A stretch of DNA of 64,000 nucleotides. Origin: Epiperipatus broadwayi. Its lineage: Eukaryota > Onychophora > Udeonychophora > Euonychophora > Peripatidae. Positions 12,793 to 25,547 of the stretch are shown piece after piece. The translations under genes were made by a program, and so were the position numbers. Under the pieces are notes generated by a model. It was not told where the DNA came from. It saw nothing but the letters and a program-made list of their open reading frames with translations, and made no database searches. The stretch's first letter is position 1. Each line of letters begins with the position of its first letter. The stretch is from assembly GCA_028023455.1 (NCBI GenBank), contig JAQFVV010000021.1:6104853-6168852 (forward strand), written 5' to 3'.

Positions 12793-13300
12793 ATTAGAAA
12801 ACAATCAACACTTAAACATTTCCAATATAGATAACAATCAACAATTTCAAACTGTTGTCAAGGTAACCTCCAATAAAGGTGGAATCCCATCTAAATTTAT
12901 GGTGCAATATACGTGCTTATATAGACACTAAAGATTGGAAATTGACTACAGAGATTGAAATTATTGATACAAAGAAGTTTAAATAAACTTTCTTAACAGG
13001 TATACATAACCTGTTCTGAATGCAGACTAATAAATAGTCAATTATAACATTACAACTTGCAATTACAATTTTCAAATTGCATCCAAAGTATTACTTAAAT
13101 ATTAAGTGTAATAATGCTCAAGGCAAAATGGATTTATAAGTAACCATTAGAAAACAGTCAACTCTTAGACAATACTAATATAGATAACAATCAATAGTTT
13201 CAAACTGTTATCAAGGCAACTTCCTTTTAACAATAAAGATAAAATCTCATCTTTATTTATGGTCCAATATATTTATATAGACACTATATATATTATAATA
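12793..13300 (+). repeat. Two direct copies of an unidentified repeat, about 350 bp apart
   Basis: The block CATTAGAAAACAATCAACAC (12793) to TTTATATAGACACTA (around 12945) is repeated with roughly 80% similarity at about 13143-13300, including GATAACAATCAA and CAAACTGTT(A/G)TCAAGG. A shorter relative starts near 29772 (CAACACTTAAACACTA). No coding content and no tRNA-like boxes were seen. Confidence 0.55.
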
Positions 13301-13620
13301 AACACTTTTATTTTACTTTTTTTGTTTTCTTTAAATACATTTGGTGTTTTATATTTAAATGGTAATAAAAGTGTGGGGTGTCAAAAAATTAATTAATTCA
13401 ATCAATTGCTGTTATTCAGGATAAGTACTAAAGAACTTTAATACATTTGAAAATAGGGAAATAAAAATTTAAAAATGTAATATTGAAAATAATAATTATA
13501 ATATACTTCATGTTAAGCTTAGAAGTATAAGAAAAAAATTGATGAATCAATCGCAACAATCTATTCCTACATTAAGTTATTTGATTTTTTAATATTATCT
13601 GAAACAAATATAAATCTTGT

Positions 13621-13726
13621 AGTCAAGTATTGGTGGCTGAGTAGTTAGCACAGCTGTCTTACAACAGTTGTTCCAGGGTTTGCTTCCCAGCCGATGCTGT
13701 GACACATTAAAATATATATATATAAA
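13621..13726 (+). mobile_element. tRNA-derived SINE (family 1) inserted in LINE
   Basis: The unit starts GTCAAGTATTGGTGGCTGAG, has an A-box-like segment, a B-box-like GGGTTTGCTTCC and the family end GATGCTGTGACACATTAAAA. Direct repeats TAAATCTTGT at 13611-13620 and 13727-13736 are the target duplication. It splits the endonuclease of the surrounding LINE after the SETNINL segment, so it is younger than that LINE copy. Confidence 0.8.
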
Positions 13727-14799
13727 TAAATCTTGTGTTAAGATTTGTAGAGGTTCCTGCTATCATTTTTCAGGCGCATGGTCTTAAGGTTATAACCTTA
13801 ATAAATATTACTTTACCTAATAAGTAGGCATTTAATACATTTAATTATTACATCTTTATCATATTATAAATTATAAAAAAAATTGCATATTGTAGATATC
13901 ACAGAAAAAAGGTGGAGGTATATTGATTATTATTAGAGAAAATAATTTTGATAAAAAACTGGAAGTGGTCAATTTTATCAACTTTGAAGCAATTCATATA
14001 AATTTTAATTGAACAGCAAAAACGTTATGTTACTGGCAATATACAGACCACCAGATAATGTTTATAGATGAATTAAAATTATGGTTATAATGTTTTAGAC
14101 AAACTAATAATGAAATAATATTAATAGGGGAAATAAATATTGATTTAGGCAAAAATTCTAAAACTGTGGAAGATGATGCATTCGATACTTACGGAGTATT
14201 TTATCATGTTGAAACATATAGAAGGGAATAAATCTAATGGCTAATACAGTTTTTTTCATATATTGTGATCACATTAATACAAGACTAATGAAAAATAATA
14301 TTTTAACTGCTGTTATTAAAGAAAAGATGGCTGCTCATTAGTTTACACATATTTATTCCACATAAAATACAACATAGTAAAATATTAGAAATGGTTGAAA
14401 ATAAATTGATATTATATAATAATAAATTAATTAAATTTTTTTTACAAAAAACTGTCTGGAATGAATCTAAAAAAAATAATGACATTAATACTATGTATGA
14501 GAATATTCAAAGATAAATATAAAAAGCCACCAGAAATCATTATGATTTTAAAAAGAGATAAATATAAACATACTGAAACTAATAAAAGAAAAAACAACAA
14601 ACAAATTGTGGAAGAAATGTAAAATAATTAAACAAAATCACAATTTATTTATTAAGTATAAGGCATTAAGAAATAAAGTTTATTTTATAATAAGAGCAGA
14701 GAAATGATTGTTTTATAATAATTATTTTTAATGAAAATAGAAGTGACATAAAAAAATTTTGAAAATAAATAAATGAAATATTATAATATTAACTCATAA

Positions 14800-15430
14800 C
14801 ATCACATGATCACCTTTTCTTATGCTTGCTTATAACTGTTAAAACAGGCAAAACTCTCTATATGTATTGCCGCTCAGTGCAAGATGGAATAATCAATGGA
14901 TGCCAGAAGGCTTGTGCATAAAATCTTCATCTAGTGTCTACTCATCCAATATCCTCAGACTAGTTTCTGGCTTGTGGCCTAAATCTGAGAGCACTGCACC
15001 TAGATTTTAGGATCTAAAAAAAGGTGATCATGTGATGTTTATTGGCTTAAAACCAATCCTGCCTAATTTGATAGTGGTGGCTATGGTTATTAATGCACCA
15101 AAGATACCAAAATATATAGGTACTGAACTGAGTTCAGACCAAGCTAATGAGCTTGGATTGAAAATATTATAGTGTTTTAAATTTAAGACTCATAGTTTTA
15201 AGTAGAGATAAAAGGTGGCTGCTGGAGGGTTGCATTAGATCCTAAGATCTAGGTGCAGTGCTCTCAGATCCAAGGCTCCTCACTGACAATGGCCATAAGC
15301 CAGAAACTAGTTTGGAGATATTGCATGAGTAGGCACTAGATGGGGATTTTATGCATAAGCCATCTGGCATCCATTGATTACTCTGGCTTGCACTGAGTGG
15401 CAATATGTATAGAGAGTTTTGCCTGTTTTA
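14800..15430. mobile_element. Palindromic MITE (family M1), two inverted arms
   Basis: The forward arm (about 14845-15016) runs AAAACAGGCAAAACTC through ATCAATGGATGCCAGAAGG and GTTTCTGGCTTGTGGCC to GCACTGCACCTAGAT. The inverted arm (about 15205-15430) carries the same blocks reversed. CATCACATGATCACC at 14800 and GGTGATCATGTGATG at 15023 are terminal-type repeats seen at the ends of several copies. The element interrupts the LINE at 13.6-17.3 kb. Other copies lie at 16.6, 26.2, 32.7, 60.7 and 61.3 kb. Confidence 0.75.
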
Positions 15431-15700
15431 ATATTAACTCATCTATGCAATTTACTACCATTTCACAATGCTTTAATTACCATTTTCTGACAGTTTCTAT
15501 TGCCCCAGAAATCTTCTTCAGAACTTTCATTTATATCTTCAAAACTCAACTGCTAAATCAAAATTTAGCAGTTGAGTTTCGAAACTGTCAGAGAGTGGTA
15601 ATTAAAACATCATGAAACAGTAGTAAAGTGCATAGATGAGTTAATATTATATTATATACATTTGGCAATAAAATAAGAAAGATTAGTTATTATACTTCTT
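15431..15700. mobile_element. MITE (family M2) with a perfect hairpin
   Basis: Inverted arms include TTACTACCATTTCACAATGC (about 15450) and its reverse form around 15595-15640 (AACAGTAGTAAAGTGCAT). The centre at 15540-15577 is a perfect hairpin of about 17-18 bp, AACTCAACTGCTAAAT against ATTTAGCAGTTGAGTT. The phrase CAGAAATCTTCTTCAGAAC recurs in copies at 33.7 and 34.5 kb. The open frame across it is a by-product. Confidence 0.65.
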
Positions 15701-16636
15701 GAAAAAGATAAGATTCTATAAATGATGAAAATTTAAAAAAATATTTTCACCTAAATAATAGTTTTCTTTAGGCAAATATTTTTAATACTATATTTGTAGA
15801 AAGAATTAAAAAAGTAAAAAAAAAAATCATGATATTTATATTTCAAAAAATATATATTTCAAAAAATATATAATAGTCCAGCTCATTCAATATTTTTGTT
15901 AAATTTTAATGAAGAAGATTTATATGAAATAATAAAAAAATGCGGAGTTAATGTAAGTCCAGATATAGATAAATTCAGAATGGCCTGACATCCAAAATAA
16001 TATTGATATTCTATCAGATATTATAAATTACATGATTAATAAAAGAAAAGAATGAATTTCCAACTTTATTAAAAGCATCTGTAGTAAGATCAGTTTATAA
16101 ATCTAATACTAAATATAATTTTGATAACTATAGAACTATATCTATTCTTTATTCAATTTCTAGAGTAATAGAAAATTATATTTATAAAATATTGAAAAAT
16201 TTTTAAAATAAAAATAATTGTTTTAATAAAAACCAAAATGGATCTATAGAAGGAAGAAACACAACAATGTTACTGGAGAATTTTGCAGATAAAATTAATA
16301 GTACATTAAATGATAAAAAATATGTACTAATTTTTTTAGATTTTTATAAGGCTTTTGACATTGTTGATCATAAACCATTGATTCACAGTTTAGAAAATTG
16401 TGGAATTAGAGGAAAATTAATCAGATTTTAAAAAAAAAAGATGTTGCATTAAAAATATCAAATGTATTGAGTTATAAGAAAAAAAAATTATATGGAATTC
16501 CTCAAAATTCTATACTTAGTGTATTGTTGTTTATGATTTTCATAAATGTTCTAAGAAATATTAATATTGAGAGATCAATATATCAATAAACAGATGATAA
16601 TGCTATTATAAGCTTAAGCAACAATAATGATATTGA

Positions 16637-16984
16637 AACAGGAAAAACTCTCCATACAGTAACGCCACTCAGTGCAAACCAGACTAATCAATGGATGCCA
16701 GAAGGCTTGTTCATATAAAATCCCTATCCAGTGCCTAATGATCCAATATCTCCAGACTAATTTCTGGCTTGTGGCCTTCGTCAGTGAGGAGCCTTGGATT
16801 TGAAAGCACTGCACAAAGATCTTAGAATCTAATGCAACCCTCCAGCAGCCATCTTTTATCTCTACCTAACTACAAAACTATGAGAATAAAATTGAAAACA
16901 CCACAATATTTTCAATCTAAACTCATTAGCTTATATAGTCATATAGGTAAGACATGGTGATCATGTGATGTTTAGTGGTTTAAT
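16637..16984 (+). mobile_element. Palindromic MITE M1 inserted in LINE RT, 8-bp direct repeat
   Basis: The M1 arm runs from AAACAGGAAAAACTC through GGATGCCAGAAGG, TTTCTGGCTTGTGGCC and CAACCCTCCAGCAGCC to GGTGATCATGTGATG. The LINE reading resumes immediately after it. TGATATTG occurs on both sides (before about 16637 and near 16985), which fits an 8-bp target duplication of hAT type. The left end lacks the CATCACATGATCACC terminus, so it may be incomplete. Confidence 0.7.
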
Positions 16985-17260
16985 ATTGATATTGCAATTA
17001 AAGAATATCAAGAAAGTCTTAACAAAATTCTCCTTTAGTGTTTCAAGAGAGAAATTTATATAAATGGAGAAAAACAAAATTTATATTAATATGCTCTCTT
17101 AACATGAAATATAAAAATATGAATATACATCTACCTGCATATAATTTTATATATGGTAATAATGTAAAATCACTGTTCCTAAATTATTAGATAAAAAGCT
17201 TGAAATGTTATAGAGAAATAAAAAATTAAATTAAAAAATATATTAATGGGGAGAAAAAGG

Positions 17261-18186
17261 CAGAAAACTAACTTAGTAATAGCAAAAATATATATATGCA
17301 AGTATATAATATGATATAATCAATATTTTTATCATGTATAATTAATATATTATTGAAATGTAATTTGTTATTGTTATTACCATTAATATATTTTGTATTA
17401 TGTTTAAAAAAAAAAAAGTAAACTGTTATGAAAAATTTCCTCTGCTTAAAAACACAAATAGGGCTTAGTAGGAGAAGGATGAGATTTGCATTTGTGTAAA
17501 TATATTTTCACCTGCATGAAACCTGTCTGTATAAATGAATAAATGAGTAATGAATGGTATATATAATATTTCATATAAATTATTTTTAATTTTTTAGTAT
17601 TTGGATATTTTTTTATAATATTTCTATTTAAAATGGAATGCCATAGGTTGTGTAAGATCTTAAAGAAAATTGCAGTGTATTAAAAATTAATTTCAATATT
17701 ATTTTATTTATGAAAAAAGTATTTTTTAAAAAGGGAATTTTTACATTTAAGATAAAATGTAAAAGTTCATTCATTTTAAAAGAAGCAACTTTTACAATCA
17801 ATTAAAATATATTAATTTTTATCTCTATTTTCACTGATCATTATTACTTTTAGTTAACCTTTTTTTTTTTTTAAAGTAAAAGTGTTTAAAAATATACTAT
17901 CCTCTCATACACATCAATGAATATTTGAATAGGTTTGGAATTATGCCTGAACACTCTTGGATTATATAAACCACTTGACAATCCTGAAATATTTTATTGC
18001 CATATTGTATTGCCAGTGATTTCTAATAAATGCACAAAAATTGAAGGAAATCCATTTGATAGAAACCTATTAAACTTTGATTAAATTCCTAATGTCCACT
18101 CCATACATTCTTGTCATTGCAGCTGTTATTACTGTGTTTATTCATATAGTATATGAACATGGATGGGCTGCTCACCAACACACATT
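17261..18186. other. AT-rich non-coding DNA between two LINEs
   Basis: No coding or RNA feature was recognised. Poly-T and poly-A runs and short TA-rich tracts dominate. Confidence 0.5.
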
Positions 18187-21100
18187 AGCCAGCATGGTGA
18201 GTTTATTGGCTTTTTACCTCTGAGTTTAAGATCAAGAAACACCATGGTCTTTTCAATGCCTGATAAGGCAGAATGAATGTTTGTGTAAATGATAAATATT
18301 TTTCCAATACATATATACAATTGACAGACAAAAATAAAGCATGGCCCTTATTCTGAGGAGGCTGTAAAGTCACCAACCAAGGCAGCGGTTGGGGGCCAAA
18401 GGTGGAGGGTGCTAAGAATCCCCTGATTGTGGACCCAGGCTGCCATTTGATAACAACTTTTTATTTAGGTACTTACAACTGCAGATCACTTTCAAGTGAA
18501 GGAAGATTGCAAGAATTAGAAGAAGAACTCTCTTATATTAAATGGGATATTATTGGACTTTGTGAAGTTAGAAGAAAAGGTGAAGAGACAATTGATTTAA
18601 AAAGTGAACATATATTCTATTATAAAGGCACAAATATTGGTAATACAAGTGGAGTAGGATTCATTATAAATAAAAAGTGGAAGAGCAATATTGTGGAGAT
18701 TGTTGGTGTATCAGACAGAGTGGCAAGATTAGTTATACAACTTAATAGCAGATACCAAATGCAGATAATTCAGGTTTATGCCCCAACAAGTTCTCATAGT
18801 GATGAAGTAGTAGAAGATTTTTATATGGATGTACAAAAGGTTTTTGATCAGAGTAAACAACATTTTAAAATTGTTATGGGAGACTTTAATGCTAGAATTG
18901 GTAAACAAATGAAAGATGAAAGTGCTGTAGGTAGTTTTGGTTATAGTAATAGAAATGAGAGAGGACATAGACTTGTGGAGTTTGCAGAAAAAGAAAAACT
19001 TCTATATTATGAATTCTTTTTTTGAGAAAAATGTTAAAAGAAAATGGACATGAAAGCATTCAAATGAAGGTACAGCAGAATTGGATTATATTTTGACTAA
19101 CAGGAAATACATATTTCAAGATTGTAATGTTCTTAATAGATTTAACACAGGAAGTGATCATCGATTAGTAAGGTGCAAGATACGTGTTAATGTAAAACTA
19201 GATAGACAAAAATTGTTAAGAAAAACAATATTTACAGTTGATATTTCTAATCTTCTAAAACATTCTAATGAATTTAAATTAGAACTTGCAAATCGGTTTC
19301 AAGTATTAGTAGATTTTGAACATGATTCAGATTTGAATGAAATTAATATGAAAATAACTGATACACTTTTAAAAACTGCAACAAAGATAGCTGGTAGAAA
19401 AAAGCAGCAATTGACCAATAAAATTTCTACTGAGACTAGAGAATTTATGAAGAAAAGAAGAAATATGAAGATATACAAAAATGATGCATTAAAAAGAATT
19501 GAATATCTCGAATTTTGTAAAATGGTGCGGAAAAGAATTGAAAATGTATAAGAAAGTATAACTGTGAACTAGCAAGAAAAGCTGTAGAAGAAAATAAACG
19601 TCTTAAGAATGTAAAACAACATTTCGGTATTGGTAGGAAATTTATATCTGCAATAAGAAAAAAAGATGGAATTATTACTAAAAAGAGAGATGACATCATG
19701 AAATTGGTAGAAAATTTTTATCAAGAATTATATAGTAATAAAGAACAAGTACCTCCTATATCTATTACATCTTCCAAATTGCCCAGAATTTTAAATGAAG
19801 AAGTGAGAAATGCAATTAAATGTATGAAGAAAGAAAAGGCTCCAGGTAATGATGTAATTATAATTGATATATTAAAAGAAGCAGGTAAAAAACAGAATTT
19901 TTTTTAGCAAAGTTATATACTAAATGTCTAAATGATAAAGATGTACCAGATGATTGGAAGAATGCAGTAATAATATTAATATTTAAAAAAGGTGATAAAG
20001 AAGATATTAGAAATTACAGACCTATCAGCCTTTTATCAGTTTTATATAAAATTTTTACCAAGATAATTACAACTCGTCTACAGAGAACATTGGATTTCCA
20101 CCAACCAAGAGAACAAGCTGGATTTAAAAGTGGTTTTAGTACAGTAGATCATATTCAGGTACTGAGAGAAGTTATAGAAAGGACAAATGAATATGAGTTG
20201 TCATTATGTTTTGGATTTGTAGATTATGAAAAGGCATTTGATTCTATAAACATTTCTTCAGTGATTAAAGCATTGAATCATCAAGGTATAGATCCAGGAT
20301 ATTGTCATATTTTAAAGAATATTTATAAAAATGCAACAGCAACAATTAGATTACATAATGATACTGGGAAAGTCAACATTGAGAAAGGTGTAAGACAAGG
20401 TGACTCCATATCTCCAAAACTTTTTACAACAGTGCTGCAAGAAGTATTTAGTGGATTAACATGGGAAACTAAAGGAGTGAAAGTAAATGGAGATTATTTA
20501 AGTCATTTAGATTTCACAGATGATGTATTTGTTTTTGCAAATAATGCTTCAGAGCTGCAGGAAATGTTGCAGGAGTTATCAGATAAAAGTAGGAAAGTAG
20601 GACTAAAGATAAATGTTAAAAAGACTAAAGTAATGTTTAATCGATTTGCTCCAAATATGAAAATAAAGATTGATTATGATGAATTAGAAGAAGTTAACAG
20701 TTACAAATACCTTGGTCAGATTATTAATACAGATGGAAACATAATGGAGGAAATTAATCATAGAATTAAACTTGGTTGGAGTGCTTTTGGTAGAAATAAC
20801 TTGATACCAAGAGGAAATATGCCTATGTGTTTGAAAAGGAAGGTTTTTACTAAATGTGTTTTACCAGTTCTTACTTATGGATCTGAGACTTGGACACTCA
20901 ATAGAAGAGCAATACAGAGACTTCAGACCACTCAAAGAAGTATGGAGAGATGTATGTTGGGAGTAACAAGAAGAGATCGAAAATGCAATGTATGGGTAAG
21001 AGAATAAACAGGTGTTACTGACCTCATTGAAAAAATTAAAAGATTGAAGTGGGGTTGGGCTAGACATATTGCTAGAAGAGATAATAATAGATGGACAATT

Positions 21101-21292
21101 GAAATTTTAAACTGGATTCCAAGAGATTGTAAAAGACCCAGAAAGAGACCACATGTGAGATGGATGGATGAAATAAGAAAGTGTGCAGGGGTGATGTGGA
21201 GAAGAGAAGCTAACGATCGGAGAAGATGGATTAAACTTGGAGAGACCTTCATCTTGCAGTGGATTGATAATGGGTGATAATGATGATGATGA
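18187..21292 (+). pseudogene. RTE-type LINE, copy A, frameshifted
   Basis: This is a full-span but decayed copy of the element that is near-intact at 44.4-47.5 kb. The 5' leader (AGCCAGCATGGTGAGTTTA, 18188) is shared by both copies. The open pieces are: 18402-19025 endonuclease with [17 protein letters not shown] and [10 protein letters not shown]; 19081-19551 end of endonuclease with GSDHRLV plus linker; 19698-19907 with KAPGND; 20090-21007 RT with [24 protein letters not shown] and LDFTDDV; 21044-21277 C-terminal domain with HIARRD and WRREA. Frameshifts or stops separate the pieces, and the catalytic FADD is FTDD here. A (GAT/TGA)n tail ends it at about 21265-21292, typical of RTE-like elements. 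Best-known relatives are annotated as craniofacial development protein 2-like proteins; that is family knowledge, not shown here. Confidence 0.9.
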
Positions 21293-22429
21293 TAAAATAT
21301 ATCCTAAACAAACAAAGAAACATAATTTTTAAGTTAAATAAAAATGTTTAATTAAAAAAACAAAAGTAAAATTTCTTATGTGTTATGAATATCTTTGTAG
21401 TTTGTCCTTATGAACAAATTCAACATAACATAAAAAATAATAATAATAAATAAATTTTATTTTTTTTAAAGAGCCTACAAAGTTATAATATCAAGTGTAT
21501 TTGGTTTGTTCCTTACCACTACCAATATACTTGTTAGTAGTATATTATTTCATCAATAATCACATCATGCACACATATATAAATATTTGTAAATATTAGT
21601 AAACCTAGCACTAAAGGTATTTATGTAATAGAAATGAAAAGAGACTACTTTTCTATACAATGTCAATATAAATACTCACTCTTTGTCAGAAAATCCATAA
21701 AGAGTTATTTATTTTTCCAACTCAGGGAATCACAGATTTTCCATTATGGGCATTTATGAACTGCCTTTTATAGTTTTATTCCCGTCACACTAATAATAGA
21801 AAAATTTAAATGCTTTAAGATTTGAACTCAAGCATACTTGCTTACTAGATCAGTGATTGTACATTTTAACATTTTCATTAGTTTTGAACAATTGTTTTGT
21901 TATTGCTATTTATGCAAACACTTCACATTGGAGATTTTTGTATCAAGAACATGTTTGTTGTATAGCAATACATGACATTTATATATACAATCCAGATTAA
22001 CTTATAATCTTTAATAGTTACCATCTAATAATTAGAGCCTAGCATGACCACCTATAGTGGAAATTATTTCCACTATATTTTTTGTTACATTCATATTTTA
22101 AAAACTTATCTTGGCATGCTGTAACAATTTGGTGGGTCTTTTCTAAACTGTCTGCAAACATATTTTTCAATTAACAGAAAATATTTTTATTTCAAAATAT
22201 TTACAGTTAACATCTTAAAAAAATATTTTTTGCTGTAAATATTGTTAACAACCCAGTAGTTTTTATAACAAAGACTACATACATTATGTAAATTATGCAT
22301 CTAGGATTTGATAAAAATAATTTTTAAAAGAATTAATGAATTTTTGGTCCACTATGTAACTTTGGAAGAAATGATCCATAAAAGTAGTGAGAATAGAAGA
22401 ATATGCTAATTAATGGCAATATGCAAGAT
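21293..22429. other. AT-rich non-coding DNA, no feature assigned
   Basis: No recognisable gene or element. A few short inverted pairs such as AAATATTTTTTGC / AAATATTTAC-type A/T motifs near 22200 are too simple to interpret. Confidence 0.5.
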
Positions 22430-22745
22430 AAGGTTTTGTGGTGATTTGATGATCACATGATATCTTATTGGTTTTGTACCAATTCTGGCCAAATAATAAA
22501 GGTCAAAGTGCCCTGTTCAATAAAAAAAATGAAAGCCATAATCTAAAAACCAGCATTGAGGATAATGAATAACACACTACTGGATAAGAATTAAGTAAGC
22601 ATTACCATGTGGCATTTAATGATTATTAAAGTTTACACTAGATGGCAAAAATGTTGTATAGGAAAAAGAATTTGCTGCAGAACATCATGATGTCAGCAAA
22701 ATCATGTGATGTCTTATTGGTTATATACGAATTCTGGTCAATGAG
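22430..22745 (+). repeat. Two partial copies of an M1-like terminal repeat
   Basis: GATCACATGATATCTTATTG followed by GTTTTGTACCAATTCTGGCC (about 22452-22490) recurs as a variant at about 22700-22742. Both resemble the M1 terminus (TGATCATGTGATG then TTATTGG...ACCAAT). They look like remnants of a related MITE with the body lost. Confidence 0.5.
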
Positions 22746-23115
22746 TATTTGAAGAAAAAAAGATTTAAAAAAGAGAATAAATTAAATGTTTCCAAGAAAA
22801 CATTGATGGTAGCTATTTTTTTCTAATTCTTAGGGATGTAACAGAAATGATAATAATAAACATTTGGTCTCTTGTTCAGGAGATTGTGATATTTGAGATC
22901 CACAGTAACGGGTGAATTTATAAATCTGCTCAATTGAACAAAGTAAGATAAATTCATAAACATTCAACACTTTTTAGTCTGTCATTCCGCTACTAAAACA
23001 TCCAAGGTAAAAATGTCGAAGTTGGTTAATATGAGGAATGAATTCATGATCTTGATATTATCGACAAAGTTACTAATCATTTTACAGTAAAAATAAGTAG
23101 AAAGAAAATATAAAA

Positions 23116-23222
23116 GTCAAGCGTTGTTAGCCGAGAGGTCGCCGCCTTGCAAGCAAGCAGTTGGTTGCAGACGGTTGTTGCGGGTTCGCCTCCCAGCCGA
23201 TGCTATGACATATGAAAAAAAA
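23116..23222 (+). mobile_element. tRNA-derived SINE (family 1), best-preserved boxes
   Basis: It starts GTCAAGCGTTG, has A box TTAGCCGAGAGG (23126-23137), B box GGGTTCGCCTCC (23181-23192) and ends GCCGATGCTATGACATATG plus poly-A. AGAAAATATAAAA at 23103-23115 and 23224-23236 is the target duplication. The TTGCAAG loop flanked by short pairing blocks looks like an anticodon arm, so an Ala(TGC)-like tRNA ancestor is possible but uncertain. Expected to be transcribed by RNA polymerase III. Confidence 0.88.
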
Positions 23223-24062
23223 AAGAAAATATAAAATTCACACGCAAAAAAAAATTAATATACAAGAGAAAAACGAAAATGATGACAGGAGTAATTGATT
23301 TAAATATTAAGAAAGCGGATAGATAAGAATACAAATAGTGCAAAAAAAAAAAAATATATTACAAAAAGTTTAGATCAAACAAAAATTTTATTTTATGAGT
23401 GAAAATAAAAAAAATAATAAATTAATTTAAAGTAGACTACGAGGTTGAAGCATGAATGAAAAAGAAAATCATTTGAGAACGTATAAATAGATTAAAACGA
23501 AGAAAAAAATTAAAGAGAAGAAAAATGTACCATTTAGAAATAAAATATAAATTGGACTCAAAGATACAAGGAGTATGAAAAAAATATATAGAGAATTAAA
23601 AGTGACATAAAAATAAATAGAAAAAAAGAACAGAAATTTTATCTGTAAGTTTAAGGCTCACTTTAAAGAACACATAAGTTGAAAATTCAAATTTGCATCT
23701 AGATTAGCAATAAAAGAATTGAAATAAGACTTATTTCAAAGTTCTATTTTTCCATAGTAATTGGGGGTTAATTCTTTTGATTAGCAATGCCAAAATTATA
23801 AACTTGTTACATTTTTATTTACCATTGTCAAATTCATTCCACTCATAACTTTGATGCCATCCACCTCAGATAAATACAATAATGGTTATTATTAATCATT
23901 TTCTAAACTAGAGATTGTCTCTAGCATAGATATAAATTTTAAATCTCAGTTAAAGATTAATATCTCTGATTTTTTAATTTTAAACATACACACACATGGA
24001 GTTATTCACCTTTCTCTTACCCATGTGTAATATCTTTATAGATATATTAAACAACCTCCATA
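23223..24062. other. Purine-rich AT DNA, no feature assigned
   Basis: Long A-rich + strand from about 23260 to 23640 gives a marked strand bias. No ORF or repeat was recognised. Confidence 0.45.
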
Positions 24063-24068
24063 CTTCCC

Positions 24069-24130
24069 ATGATCTGGGCAAACTGATGAGTGCCGGTTCA
24101 GCATGAAATACCTCTTGGGGGTCATTTGTC
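24069..24130 (+). ncRNA. Hammerhead-like motif, solitary, decayed stem I
   Basis: CTGATGA (24083-24089) and GAAA (24105-24108) are intact. Stem II keeps GTGC/GCAT pairs with loop CGGTTCA. TTGG (24115-24118) faces CAAA, so stem I has an A-G mismatch, and the cleavage-site triplet would be CTC. The outer helix ATGAT / GTCAT is kept. Only about 70 bp of the family remains, without arms or tRNA-like boxes. Confidence 0.6.
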
Positions 24131-25056
24131 TTTTATTGTATCTTTATATATACGAATTTAAAAAGAATGGGGAAAAATGGAGATTGTTTAATATATCTAT
24201 AAAATTATAAACCTATTTGCACATTTAAGAATTTATGACAGAAGAAAAAAGCCAGTATTTCAAAGAAAAACAAGTCGAAAAGTTCTTAATCAATTGAAAT
24301 TCCCCATTATAAAAATCAAAGCAAAAAATAATAGAAAACACTTATTCTTTTATAATATATATGAATGTAATATAAAAACATTTTAATAAATGAAAAAAAA
24401 AAGTAAGATTATATTAAGGAGAAATAAGTTACACTAACTAGAAGAAAATACAACATTATAGTACACTATATAGGACTTGTTTTTAAACAAAAAATTAATG
24501 AAGATAATATATATATATATAAATTTCTAAATATAGATAAATAGGTAGATTTCTAATGTTCTGAAATCCCTGATTACAGAGCTTTGTTGAGTTTATGAAT
24601 TTTTAGGATTTCAACAATAACTCTTTCCTCTTCATTCAAATTTTGCTGAAAATTTAAATATACATTAATTTTGCTATCTATATTTTGTATATATTGAAAT
24701 ACTTTTTGCATGTAGTATAAAATACAAAACATTTTATATCAGCACAATAATTTTATACATAGGTTATTAAAATAATAGAAACACTTTAAAATTTTGTCCT
24801 GATAAAAAAATTTCAAATTGGTATCTACCTGTACTATATAGCGTATTTAATAATTACAAAATTGCTTATTTTGAGGTGTTTTGGTCACTGCTGTCAGCTT
24901 TTCATTATTTTGTGGTTATCTATATTGTTAGTTTATCATACACAGTTTTTTTCTGTGTATAGAAATCACTTAAAATTATTAGTTAAAAAAAATCTGAAGA
25001 TGTCAGTGATGTAAATATCTCTAAAAAAATAGAATATTAATTTGCATATTAGTAAC

Positions 25057-25200
25057 AGTTGAATGTATTTGGAATATTTAAATAAAGTTAAATTTTTCTA
25101 AAGATATTCAATACTCATATTAGATGATGGAAATAGTCCAATATATAAGTACAATTAAAACACCATCATCACAAATCTTCAGTTAGACAACAGGTATCCT
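25057..25200 (+). repeat. Solo arm of the 7.2-7.7 kb palindromic MITE
   Basis: The block CAGTTGAATGTA...AAAGATATTCAATACT...GATGGAAATAGTCCAATATATAAGTACAA matches the right arm at 7604-7750, including the downstream ATCATCACAAA. The opposite arm is absent. Confidence 0.7.
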
Positions 25201-25547
25201 ATTTTGATTTCAATGCAAGCAACAATTTCCAGTTGGTAGATTGTTTGACCTCAAGGTAATTTTTGAATGTGTCTTTTCAAAAAGAAAAATTATAATTTTT
25301 ATTAACTTATTTATTCATTTTGTTTAGGTAATATATTGGTAAATTATATATTTTAAACCAAAATCTATGTGACTACAATTATATTTTGTTTGAAAATATT
25401 TGTTTTTAAGAAGGTATGCCATTAAAACTTAATTATGGAAAATTTGAAGCAGTTTTTATAAACAACAGTAAATAAATTTTTTGTAAAATTTTAATAATAA
25501 TAAACTTAATTTTGAATTTTAATACTTATTTTTATTTTTTAATGAAG

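Larger units (their letters stand above)
13590..17260 (+). pseudogene. Old Jockey/CR1-like LINE, broken by nested insertions
   Basis: Fragments of one non-LTR retrotransposon lie in order on the + strand. Endonuclease pieces are SETNINL near 13600, GGGILIII near 13915, and IGEINIDLG near 14125. A linker follows (TVWNESKKNND near 14450, then KYKALRNKVYF near 14655). RT pieces are DNYRTIS near 16120, FLDFYKAFDIVDHK near 16337 (palm motif A region), IPQNSILSVLLF near 16495, and TDDNAIISL near 16590, where the usual YADD is replaced. Reading resumes near 16985 (IAIKEYQESLN). Stops and frameshifts are frequent, so it is dead. A SINE and several palindromic MITEs sit inside it. The clade is inferred from motif style; a Rex- or CR1-type is equally possible. 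Confidence 0.75.

Noticed and set aside
20861-21252. Minus-strand frames within LINE copy A (68 and 106 codons)
   Set aside because: Antisense shadows of the RT C-terminal region; the same shadows recur opposite every copy of the LINE.
23116-23222. Genuine tRNA gene
   Set aside because: The A and B boxes are good, but no complete acceptor stem can be formed, the unit has a poly-A and target duplication, and six copies exist. It is a SINE.
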